Source: Cylindrodendrum hubeiense
Lineage: Eukaryota; Ascomycota; Sordariomycetes; Hypocreales; Nectriaceae
Length of the DNA: 64,000 bases
Direction of reading: 5' to 3'
NCBI GenBank assembly: GCA_014621425.1
Contig: JAANBB010000009.1
Span: 62,001 to 126,000 of the forward strand
The notes beneath the pieces were generated by a model, which was not told the origin of the DNA, searched no databases, and saw nothing but the letters and a program-made list of their open reading frames with translations. A program made the translations under genes and the position numbers. Below are positions 1 through 9,357 of the stretch, piece by piece; the stretch's first letter is position 1, and each line of letters opens with the position of its first letter.

Positions 1-3000
1 GCAAAATGAACCATTAGCGCAGCAGTCTCTTAACATGTTGCGCGAGAAGTTGGTCAAACTTTACGGAATCATCTTCAAAACCCTCGATCATTGTTACTCC
101 AAGCTAAACAAGCGTACAATTCGGCGCGTCGCAACAGCAATATTCAAGTTCAAAGAGACCGAAGACTTGCTCCATGAGCTCGAGACACAGGAGAGGTGTG
201 TGAAAGATGAAGGTGAAACTTGCAGAAGTGTCGTCAGTCACCAAGTTACTGCACGAGTTTTCTCACATCTCGAGGGCATCATCTCATCCATCAAACAATC
301 GGACAAGCGAGTTTCCCAGTTCCTTACCGAAGTGAGCGACCAAGAGCGACGCATTACTCTTAAATACATATCTCCGATTCTCTATCGAGCCCATCACAAC
401 AATATCCGCAATGATAGGACACAGGGCACTTGCCAATGGATTCTTGACCGTCCAGAATTCACAACCTGGCATAGCTCGGGATATTCCTCAACCATCATCC
501 TGTATGGTTCTCGTAAGTCAAACCACTTCATATCAAGTTCATGCGGTAATTAATTCGACATAGCGGGTATGGGCAAAACATATCTTATTTCAAGAGTTGT
601 CGATTACGTGCATGAGGGAGCTAGGCTAGACCATGCCATCGCATACTTCTATTGCAACAGAAACGATGAAGCACGCAGAAGCCCACAAAGCATCCTTTGC
701 AGCCTTATACGACAGCTCTCATCCAGCAAGGGTGCCCCCGAGATGATCCACAACGCACTCCGAGGTCTTCAGAACAGACTCGAAGATGAGGGTTCCGCAC
801 TGGACGCCCCGAAATGCCAGCGCCTCCTAAAGGTTCTCATCGCCTCGTACACATCTACAACCATCATCATCGACGCGCTTGACGAATGCGAAAAGGACAC
901 CAGAAGTGTATTGATGGAGAGCCTTGACATCTTGATGAGAGGGAATAAACTCAAAGTGTTCATCTCCAGTCGCCCCGACGGAGATATTCGTCGCTACTTT
1001 CGATCAAGGCCTCTGATTGAGATTAAGGGAACAGATAACGAAGATGACATTTCAGATTTCGTGCAAGACAAGCTGTCCAAAGATTCCCGTTGGAATGCTC
1101 TATCATCATCACTTCAGCAAGAGATTATGAGCAGGCTCCATCAAGGAAGCCAAGGAATGTTCCAGTGGGCAGCTCTGCAAATCCAACAGCTCTTGCGGTT
1201 GGCACTTTGGAACAAGACGACCATTATGGACCGACTAGACAATCTGCCGCTGGATCTTACAGCAGCTTACAACGAAATTTGGTCAGAGGTAGAGTTGTTC
1301 TCGATATATGAAAGACAGCTCGCCGAAAGAATGCTTCAATGGGTTCTCTGCGCATTCAAACCCCTCACAACAAAACAGCTGGCGAATGCAATATCGATTG
1401 ACCCATTCACGGATGCAGCAGACAGTGCGTCAACTTCATTAGAACTGGAAGAGGAAGAGATTAATGATCTCTGTCGCAATCTCCTCGCCTTGGACAAGGG
1501 GTTGGGTGTGTGGAATTTCTGTCATTTATCAGCCCGAGAGTACTTCGAAGAGCACCACCGCAATGCTACTCAGTCGCACCAATTTATTGGTATGGCTTGC
1601 TTGAAGTTCTTCATTGCGGAACCCTATTTGCATTGGGGAAGAAGAGAATTTACTCGCAGCTTCTCTTTCTACAAGTATGTCATCATTGAGGGTCTAAACC
1701 ATGTCGCCAAATCGGACGAGGCCGGTTGCGAGGGTAACGACAGACTAAAAGACCTTCTGAAGCGCTTCTTTCGGTCTATGAACCATGGCAGCAAAGAATA
1801 CTACTCTTGGGTTAACGCAACTAAGCAGCACAGCGCGTTAAACTTAACGAGAGGCTCGGAAATGTCTTCACCCATGCTTGCGATTTGCAAATTTGGCATT
1901 TACTATGCCCTTGCCGACTGGTGGGAGGATGCCACTGTCCATCTCAATACATGCAGTCCATACGGCGATTCTCTTTTAAGCATGGCAATCTTCAGCGGTC
2001 GAGAACCCCTCTGGCGATTTCTCATCAGCAAAAAGGTCGACCTAGAACAGGGGAGGCGACTTCCGTTGGGTACTGCCATCGAACAAGACCGCTGGGACTT
2101 GTTCAACGCTATGGTCGACGCAGGTGCGGACGTCAACGCTTATTGCCTGTTTTACCGTTTAAGCGTCCTGATGCTTGCCGTGTCCAAGGTTAGGGAGAGC
2201 CCTGAACGATATGTTCGAGTGCTTTTAGAGAGGGGGGCCAATGTTGAGCTTAAGACCAGGAGTCGCAGGACAGCGTTTGAATATGCGGCCAAGTTCTCAA
2301 CCGAAAAGGTTGTCCGGATGCTTCTAGAAGCCGGGGCAGAGTTGAAAAACCCTACCGATATTCTATTGGAAGCAGCCGATAGGGGAAATCTAGATCTAGC
2401 CCTGGCTTGCATTCAGAAAGGCGCCGATATCAACCACGACGCGTACGGCGTTTCAACCCCACTCATGCTGGCGGCGACAAAGGGGCATACCAACGTGGCC
2501 CGGTGTTTATTAACAGCTGGGGCTTTCATAAACATAGCCGTGAAGTCAGCCCCCGGGACTGCTCTCGCAGCTGCATCAATCCATCCAGAGTCGGGCATCT
2601 TCCAGCTTTTGCTGGACGGCGGAGCAGACGTCAACCTTACCTCCTCTGGAAGCTACGGAACAATGAGCGCTCTGACTTGGACTATCCATTTAGACACGCC
2701 AGTGGCCTTCGAGCTACTCTTGGACGCCGGGGCGAATGTCAGCCTGGTCCTGAATCATCCCCATGAGCCAACAGCTCTGTGTACAGCGATACTGCGTCAC
2801 AAGTTGTATTGTATCGCGTCTCTCCTCAAGGCCGGTGCCGATATCAATCAAGGCAACCGCCGCGTTACTCCACTCTGTATAGCCGTGTCAGATCGAGAAA
2901 CGGGCCTCACCGAGCTTCTCCTTGCCATGGGAGCTGACCCATCTCTTCTGCTCCCGGAGGGCTTTGGCAGCGCACTCGCCACGGCTGCGTTCTGCGGGAA

Positions 3001-3721
3001 TTTGGCGCAGTGCAGGCTTCTCTTGCGTTGTGGGGTAGATGTCAACACGCCTCTGGGTGCGTTCTTCCCAAATGTCTTGGTCGCGGCCATGGCTGGGCGT
3101 CGGGCATTGTGTCGACCTAGCGGCGTGCTGGCTTGGCCGCAACTTGGTCGCGAGCACCTCAAAGTGATTCGGATGTTCTTCAATGAGGGTGTGGAGATTC
3201 CTATGCCACGATACATTAGCTTGGACACGCCGTCTCCAGATATGTGCATACCTCTACTTGGAGTGTTTCGCATGGAGGCCACGCGCGCGTTTCACTGCGG
3301 TGAGCAGTATTGTCAGTTCGCCGCTTTATCGCCGAGCTGGCTAGGCATCATGTGGATACTGGGGACAAGCGCCGAGCCTCAGCTTCCTCTCAGAATGCTT
3401 CTCCAGCAATGCGGCTTTCCCCGGTCTCTCCCCAGTTCCGTCACGATCGTCACAAAGTTCAGGTCAATACTGCAGCCAAAAGCGTTGATCTACTCCATCA
3501 TTAAGATACACGGAGAATCATCTCGTGCGGTTTGCGTTTGGCTCACTACCTATGGCACCCAACGACCCATGAACCTCCCTCCCCAACAGCAACCAGAAAT
3601 CCCTCCCAGTCCTGAAGAGGTGGAGAAGCCAAAAGATGAGGGAATAGGCCCTTCCAAAAAGCCCCCCGAGAGTGTCTTCAGCAAGTATCGACTTCCGTCG
3701 ATACTAAGGAGGCTACTATAG
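1..3721 (+). CDS. NACHT-ankyrin STAND protein, 5' end outside the window
   Basis: Signal-transducing NTPase of the fungal NLR-like class, probably a cytosolic non-self or stress sensor. Exons are <2-512 and 564-3721, with a 51-nt intron (donor GTAAGT, acceptor ACATAG). Splicing rebuilds the Walker A loop exactly as GSPGMGKT. Walker B (IIIDALDEC) lies about 100 codons further on. A winged-helix-like region follows, then roughly ten ankyrin-type repeats with motifs such as LLEAGAEL, KGADINHDAYG and LLDGGADVN, and a proline-rich tail ending in RRLL. The frame is open to base 2, so the true start lies upstream; ATG 35 is the first Met visible. About 1,220 residues are visible. The missing N-terminus would carry the effector domain, which cannot be named from here. 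No stops or frameshifts are seen. Confidence 0.9.
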
Positions 3722-3830
3722 CTAGTCTCCGAAACACTCCTCCATAATTCGTCCAGAGTCTCTGTCACGACAGTTCCAATCGCGGTTGCTATACAAGCCA
3801 AACCACCCATCCGGTCTCAGCCCACCAGAG

Positions 3831-4745
3831 CTACTGCTCATCGCTCAGCGCTCGCTTCTGGCTCTCCAAGATCTCCCTTGCCTCCTTAACTGCGGCTTCC
3901 TTTTCCTTTCTGCTCAGGGGCAGCCCCGTGAGCTTGCAAGTGACTCGGGGGCAGCTCTCGATGTTCAGAGCATCCGGGATGATTGGCACAGTCGCGTTCC
4001 CAACCTGTTGCTGGGAATTCTCGGCCGTCGGCTGGTCTGGCAGTCCTCGGAGTCTCATGGCCTGCACGTATCCGCTGAGGAACTTCCAGGTACAATCTTC
4101 GTGACCCTCCCAGATGCAGTTGGCGCAGGTTGCTCCGGCAATGTCGGTGTGGGAGACGCAGTTGGGGAAAGGGCTGAGGACGTGCTCCTTGGATGCCGTG
4201 ATGGTTGTTCTGTACTTGCGGGCGCAGCACTCGCACATTCGGGGGTTGCTCAGGCCGTAGAACATGACGTACAAAGCCAGAGCGGAAGCCGAGCGGCTCA
4301 TGATGCTGGTAACGATGTAACCGCCAGGGTGTGCGAGGTCGGCAGCAATGTAGACGTGTCGAGTGGGGATCACGTTGTAGTGAAGATCCAAGGCCTTCAA
4401 CTCCGGATAGTCGAGGGTTTTCTTCCAAAACCCAGCGACGCGTTTGGCCAGGCTTTCTTCCTGGACCTCGCGGAATGCCAGCTCCAGGTACTTGGGGCGG
4501 CCGAGGCGGTCGACGGCGGCACCGTTGCAAATCCAGAGCGAGAAAGCGTCGAGAAAGCGTCCGAGGCTGCCATCTGGCAGCTCGATTTCGGTTGCGAAAT
4601 TGCCTTTATCGCCGTCGGTGACCAGCGTGACTGCCCCGAAGTCAGATTCGTTGATGGGTTTGACGGTGAACTTGACGCCGGGGACGTTACAGTGTAGCTG
4701 AGAAGCCAGGTGGGCCATCTTGCGGGCTTTGGTCTCGGGATCCAT
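3831..4745 (-). CDS. Cys-rich hypothetical protein resembling fungal DUF3716
   Basis: Protein of 304 residues, single coding exon. A C-terminal half with MCECCARKYR, PFPNCV, CANCIWEG and DCTW forms a Cys-rich module like fungal DUF3716, possibly metal binding; no function is known for that family. The N-terminal half (about 1-150) is globular with no motif I recognise, and the C-terminus is a charged helix (KEKEAAVKEAREILESQ). I chose ATG 4745 rather than the upstream ATG because a canonical intron (4748-4814, donor GTACGT, branch GCTAAC, acceptor TATTAG) ends two bases before it, making the upstream Met intronic. The gene is divergent from the Ulp1-like gene at 5601, sharing about 850 bp of upstream sequence. 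The family assignment rests on the Cys spacing only. Confidence 0.75.
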   Translation of the reverse strand: MDPETKARKMAHLASQLHCNVPGVKFTVKPINESDFGAVTLVTDGDKGNFATEIELPDGSLGRFLDAFSLWICNGAAVDRLGRPKYLELAFREVQEESLAKRVAGFWKKTLDYPELKALDLHYNVIPTRHVYIAADLAHPGGYIVTSIMSRSASALALYVMFYGLSNPRMCECCARKYRTTITASKEHVLSPFPNCVSHTDIAGATCANCIWEGHEDCTWKFLSGYVQAMRLRGLPDQPTAENSQQQVGNATVPIIPDALNIESCPRVTCKLTGLPLSRKEKEAAVKEAREILESQKRALSDEQ

Positions 4746-5600
4746 GTCTAATACAGTTGAGAGAGTTAGCTTTTCTCTGTGCATCTACCAGAAAGGGAGT
4801 TGTGCTGAACGTACTGGGAGAGGAGCGAGCGGGCTGTGGCTTGTAAAGGTGAGGTGGGATTGTGTTGTTGGTGAGGAAAAGATGGGCAAGTCAGATGCGG
4901 GAGGTGGGTAGGCTACCTCTGCAGGAAAACAAACAGAAGCACTGCCGTCGAGATTCATAGAACCACCAATGCTGAAATATTGTTTGTCCTGTTTAGGTCG
5001 ACATACTTTACTTTGCTATGGACTCGATTACCACTGTATACTCGCTTCACCATGTACTGAACTTGATGTAAATAGCTTAGGTCCCTTCTTTACGCTGTTT
5101 GCCCTGTTTCCATTGTTTGTCTTACGTGGTGCCTTAAGAAACCCCATAACGAGGACGGGGTGTCAATGGTCTGCTTGTTGCAAAAGGCCGACGCAAACAT
5201 TCCTGTGGAGTATCCCATCTATTTATTCATTGTCCTTGTTTCTTTTTCCCCTGGCCAAGTTGGTTTATTGTCTGCTGTCTTGTTTCTTTGGCTACCACGT
5301 TGTTTGTATACCTACCTTAGGTACTGTGGTAACGTCGTTACCAAGAGCTCTTGGCAGTTGGTTGCAGGCGGCGCAGCTGCATCCCCGCCCGCTTGTCCCC
5401 TCCCCGTCTCTTTTTATTTTCTCTTCTTGTCTCCCTCCTCCTATTCTCCCATCTTCACCTCCACCCCTACACACCAGTATTCTCCCATCTTCACCTCCAT
5501 CCCCTACACACCAGGGCATCCCAATCTCTCGCTCGAATCTCGGTCAGTACTGATTCCCCCTCATCTGTTATTCAACTGCTAACCCGCCCAAAGCATCAAA
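4746..5600. promoter_or_regulatory. Shared upstream region of a divergent gene pair
   Basis: Intergenic region between the DUF3716-like gene and the Ulp1-like gene. It contains the 5'-UTR intron of the minus-strand gene (4748-4814) and a strongly pyrimidine-rich stretch on the plus strand (about 5380-5560), typical of fungal core promoters just before the transcription start. No clear TATA box was found. Confidence 0.5.
5442..5514 (+). repeat. Tandem duplication, two copies of about 36 bp
   Basis: Two adjacent copies (5442-5477 and 5478-5514) starting TATTCTCCCATCTTCACCTC and ending CTACACACCAG, differing by one inserted base and little else. They lie in the CT-rich leader about 90-160 bp upstream of the ATG at 5601, so they probably sit in the promoter or 5' UTR. 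Confidence 0.85.
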
Positions 5601-7451
5601 ATGGCGAGCCACCCGAGATTCGTGCCACCTGAATACCACACTGGCCGATTCCTTGCGGAAAAGGAAACCCCCTTCTTCGTCTTCACCGTCCCTCAGAAAG
5701 GAGGATCGCAACCCTTCACCCATCCTTTGGAGACAACCGCTCGAGCGAGTCTCCGAGATGCCTTCCCCAGCCAACCCGCCCAGTTCCAGCCTCGCACCGA
5801 CTGGTCTCACTGGCCCCAGGCTGGCCCTGGCCTTCTGTCTCTAAACGACTCCAAGGCACAGGTCAGGGAGAAGCTGTCGCGGTCCGCAGCCACCCCATCC
5901 GAGCCTTTCCAGAATGGAGGAAAGGTTGGGAGCCGCAACTGGTTGGATCACCAGGTCAACCTTTGGCAGCACCTCCAAGCCATTCAGCGTCAGACTCAAG
6001 AAGCCAAGACATCTTTCAACGGTCTGGTCAAGGCGCCAGCCGACATCGACGTCACTCCATTCTTGTCGCTAATCCAGGCTGGCTTGGAGTCTCAGGTCGG
6101 CATCATGTTGCAGCCCATCTGCGTCACCGGCCAGAAACCCTTCAAGAACCCCCCACCTAGAGAACTAAACCACCGGGAGTTCATCCCCGAGGGAGCCCAG
6201 CTGATGAACGGAGATTTCCACATGGGTTTTGACACCGCGATCGCTTGGAAGGAAGAGATGTTCAACCGCCGCTTCTTCATCGGCTACGTCAAGTTTGATA
6301 TCCACTGGGTCTCCATCATCTGGGACCGCCACTGCGGACACTTGTACGTCTACGACACTGATGGCCGTTACAATTCCCGGTCTGTGGACAGGGAGACGCG
6401 GATTCACCACGTGGCCCTCGCTTTCAGGCAGGTCTTGGCCTGGGGTGGAATGCCCTTCGACTTTGACGTCTTTGCACCCCCATTCACGCTCCAAGACAGC
6501 AACTGGGAGAGCGGCTACCTCTCCACCACAAATCTGCTCGTCAGCATCCGCGGACTCGTTGGCTTGAGTTACGCCGCGCTTCGCACTGCCACGGGGTCCA
6601 AGGTTCTGGTCGTCGACCGCAAGAAACGAGCCCCAGCATCCGGCTTTGAGCTTCGTCATCGGGACTGGAAGGCCGAACCTTGGCTCCCGGATAAAACCGA
6701 CTATGTCCGGGAGCTCAACCAAGCCAATCTTGTGCTTCAAGTCATCATCATGGACGAGCTTGGCATCCAGGACCTCAAGTTCGAAAACGGCAAGGGCGAC
6801 GTGGTGCAGTTGACAGACATGGCCGGTAGCGATATGACCTACCTCCCTCAGACATCTACCACTCTTGAAAGCGAAGCGGGCAACATCTACACCAACTTTG
6901 GCGGAGCCCAGTATGTCATCTTCAACTCACGCAAGGTGGTGCCCGGCCGCACATACGGGCGCGTCATCCCGATGCCGAAACCGATTCCAGAGCTGGCCAG
7001 ACCCAGCCTACGCCACTCTCGATCCAACGTGCGACCTCCCTACCATCATACGGCCGTTTCTGTTCTCACCTCCGGGTTCCATCCACAGCGAGGAACCTCG
7101 ATGCATGGATGCACACTCTCGGAAGCCCTGGGTATGGAACTACCAACCCGCCCCCGACGACTCGGAGGTGCTGCCCCAGCCATACAGATCGAAGGCGCTC
7201 TGAGGGTGATTATGGACGACAAGACTATCAGCGAACACCAAAATGAAGCCGCGCCGCTGTACGACGATGCTCCTGTGGCGGAAGACATCGTTCTTGGCAT
7301 TTCGGAGCTTCTGGATCTGCGACCTGTTGGTCACACGACCTGGTACATGCCGACTCATGGGACGTACGAGACCTACATGCTTCACGGACTCATGGGCGAG
7401 AAGGACTGGGACAGAGTGATTGATAAGGCATATGATGCTACAAATGGATAA
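5601..7451 (+). CDS. Ulp1/C48-fold protein with Ser in place of the catalytic Cys
   Basis: Protein of 616 residues, intronless. A central region carries the spacing of the SUMO-protease (C48) catalytic core: His235-Trp236, Asp252 exactly 17 residues later, then Gln298 and Ser304-Gly305 six residues after the Gln. In Ulp1 the corresponding distances are H+17 to D and Q+6 to C, with Cys followed by Gly. The nucleophile position here reads WESG, not xxCG, so ordinary cysteine-protease chemistry is not expected; a binding or pseudo-protease role is inferred. The N-terminal 150 residues are Pro-rich and the C-terminal 300 show no known domain. It is divergent from the DUF3716-like gene. The fold call rests on four aligned residues and spacing, not on a profile search. 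Confidence 0.65.
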   Translation: MASHPRFVPPEYHTGRFLAEKETPFFVFTVPQKGGSQPFTHPLETTARASLRDAFPSQPAQFQPRTDWSHWPQAGPGLLSLNDSKAQVREKLSRSAATPSEPFQNGGKVGSRNWLDHQVNLWQHLQAIQRQTQEAKTSFNGLVKAPADIDVTPFLSLIQAGLESQVGIMLQPICVTGQKPFKNPPPRELNHREFIPEGAQLMNGDFHMGFDTAIAWKEEMFNRRFFIGYVKFDIHWVSIIWDRHCGHLYVYDTDGRYNSRSVDRETRIHHVALAFRQVLAWGGMPFDFDVFAPPFTLQDSNWESGYLSTTNLLVSIRGLVGLSYAALRTATGSKVLVVDRKKRAPASGFELRHRDWKAEPWLPDKTDYVRELNQANLVLQVIIMDELGIQDLKFENGKGDVVQLTDMAGSDMTYLPQTSTTLESEAGNIYTNFGGAQYVIFNSRKVVPGRTYGRVIPMPKPIPELARPSLRHSRSNVRPPYHHTAVSVLTSGFHPQRGTSMHGCTLSEALGMELPTRPRRLGGAAPAIQIEGALRVIMDDKTISEHQNEAAPLYDDAPVAEDIVLGISELLDLRPVGHTTWYMPTHGTYETYMLHGLMGEKDWDRVIDKAYDATNG

Positions 7452-7493
7452 TTTGATTTGCAAGCAGGGCGAACATTGTGCCGTCAGTATGTG

Positions 7494-7680
7494 CACGACG
7501 TTTTGAGAGCATGGTTGGTTGACAGGATGGCCACGACGTTTTGAGAGCATGGTTGGTAGATAGCATAGCCACGACGTTTTGAGGGGATACTTGGTTCACA
7601 GGATGGCCACGATATTTTGAGATGGTTGGTTGATAGGACGGCCGCGATATTTCGAGGATGCGGTTGATAGGATGGGCGAC
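7494..7680 (+). repeat. 38-bp minisatellite, about five copies
   Basis: Copies begin at 7494, 7532, 7570 and 7608 (period exactly 38) with a degenerate fifth at about 7643 (period 35). Each contains CACGACGTTTTGAG or CACGATATTTTGAG followed by a GGTTGGTTGA-like segment. Later copies carry CGACGTT to CGATATT and similar changes, so the array decays from left to right. It starts 43 bp after the stop of the Ulp1-like gene and ends about 120 bp before the stop of the facing dioxygenase gene, so it probably lies in one or both 3' UTRs. Confidence 0.9.
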
Positions 7681-7797
7681 GGACATGGAATCTCCCGATT
7701 GTAGTAACAAATGTCAAGATTACGTATTTCACTTTGCTTTTCCAACAATCCCAAGGATAGATACATGTGTTACATATTTATTTCATGCGAGTAATGA

Positions 7798-8793
7798 TTA
7801 CTTGTTTTCTTGCGACTCATCGAAATCGCCCATGGTGTTACGCTCGCCGCGTAAATACTGCAAGGGCGGGAAGAACTCGACGAAGCCGATATTGGGACTC
7901 GACAGAGTATATCCCATGGCCTTCTGCGCTAGCTCGGACCAGGTCAAAACCTCCTCCGGAGGGGTCGCTAGATAAATGTTCTCCTCCTGGCGGAGGTAGC
8001 CGCGGATGAAGAACATGCCGTGGACTGATCGCTTCTCGTGCTGTGTAACGTTTGCGCCGCCGGCGTGGTACGTTCCACCGAGCATGACCCAGCAGTCGCC
8101 AATCTCCATCTCGGCGTAGAGGGCTTCCTCAGTCTTAGGAATGCGATCTGACCCCCAGAGATGGCTCCCGGGAATCGCCAGCGTCGCGCCGTTGTCGATG
8201 GTGGTCTTGACTCCCGGGACGAGAAACGCCATCTCGATGTCAGTGCCGACCTGGTAACCGGTCTGGGTCTGGTCGGGGTGGTGGACGTGGTAGTTCTTGT
8301 CGTCGCGGTGCAGGCGCTGGGCCTTGCCGCCGGGGCCGATCTCAAACGTCACGGCGATGCTGCACACGGCCTCGCTGGTGTAGGTGTGCTTGGTCTCGCC
8401 GTAGAAGTTGGACGTCGTCTTGTCGACGAACTTGGCGTTGCAGGCGCGGATCAGCGGGTCGACGATCCACTTCTCGCGGACCGTCTTGCTGCGGCGGGCG
8501 AGGTTGGCGCAGCGGCGTGTTTCGGGGGGAAACAGATCGCCCTACGTGATGTTGATGTGAGTATTGACTGAAGTATTGACTGAGATTCATTGAACCGGGG
8601 GTTTCATTGGGCCGCTCACCTTCCAGGGCAGATCTGCATCTAGAAACGGCCGCGTCTCGGCATTGACCTGGGCGACCGTCTCGGCATCGGTAAAGTTCTT
8701 GACGATGCAGCAGCCGTCTTTGACGATTGCGCTGATGATGCCCTCGACATCGGATCTGTCGATGCGCTGGATGGACGGGTATGTGACGGCCAT
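7798..8793 (-). CDS. Phytanoyl-CoA dioxygenase (PhyH) family protein
   Basis: Fe(II)/2-oxoglutarate-dependent oxygenase of 305 residues. Exons are 8793-8620 and 8541-7798, with a 78-nt intron (GTGAGC to ACGTAG) in phase 0. The iron triad is visible as His136-x-Asp138 (QRLHRDD) and His217 in TYHAGG, with the expected basic stretch HEKRSVHGMFFIRGY downstream. Length and motifs fit the fungal PhyH enzymes that hydroxylate or peroxidise secondary-metabolite intermediates (FtmOx1-like), but the substrate cannot be read from sequence. It is divergent from the Zn2Cys6 regulator at 9358, with 564 bp between the two ATGs; co-regulation is inferred. No targeting signal is apparent. Confidence 0.88.
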
Positions 8794-9357
8794 GGCTGGA
8801 TCGAGCGATTAAATTAAATAAGCGACGGGTTTAAATGTGCTGATTAATTATTGCGTCAACTGGCGCCTCTCTCTCTCTCTCTCCCACAGTGAGCGAGCAC
8901 TGAGCACAGATGCTTTATATTCCCGATTCCCCTTTGGCGTCTCCATCGCGCCAGTGTGTCATCGCGTTATCTGACAGCGCCTCGATTAACCCAATCGGCG
9001 CCTCTTTCCCGGCGTCGTCGGCTTCCACATTCCTATCCCAGTGCCACGGTGCGGGGAAGCCCATCAGTGGCCCATCGGCGGATCTGTCTGGGAGCATCAG
9101 TGGATCTTATCATGCGGGCGTTTGCGCAGCCAGGCAATCCAGTCATATCTGGTATCGCGTGGTAATCCAGTCGTATCTGGTATCGCGCGCGTGGCATCCT
9201 GGCAATCCTGGAAGCGGCAGCTTAGAGCGAGCATGGCCCCCTTCTTATCGCCCTTATCCAATCGAATCAACAATACCCAAATCAAATCGGTTTCCCAAAA
9301 CGTCTCCCCGTTACTCACCACAACGCGACGCATCCCCACTGGGATATCCGCCCCGTC
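8794..9357. promoter_or_regulatory. Bidirectional promoter region between dioxygenase and regulator
   Basis: Holds an AT-rich patch (TTAAATTAAATAA near 8811), a CT microsatellite (8867-8883), and a direct repeat with unit AATCCAGTC[AG]TATCTGGTAT at 9136-9159 and 9164-9187. The paired repeat 170-220 bp before the regulator start could be a binding-site pair, but no known Zn2Cys6 CGG-Nx-CCG site was identified. Confidence 0.5.
9136..9187 (+). repeat. Direct repeat, 24 bp, spacing 28 bp
   Basis: Two near-identical copies (one mismatch, A/G at the tenth base) of AATCCAGTC[AG]TATCTGGTAT followed by CGCG, one helical-turn-scale spacing apart (28 bp), in the shared promoter. Candidate regulatory repeat; function unknown. 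Confidence 0.7.

Noticed and set aside
7494..7680. CRISPR-like array
   Set aside because: Units abut with no unique spacers; it is a plain minisatellite in a eukaryotic 3' region.
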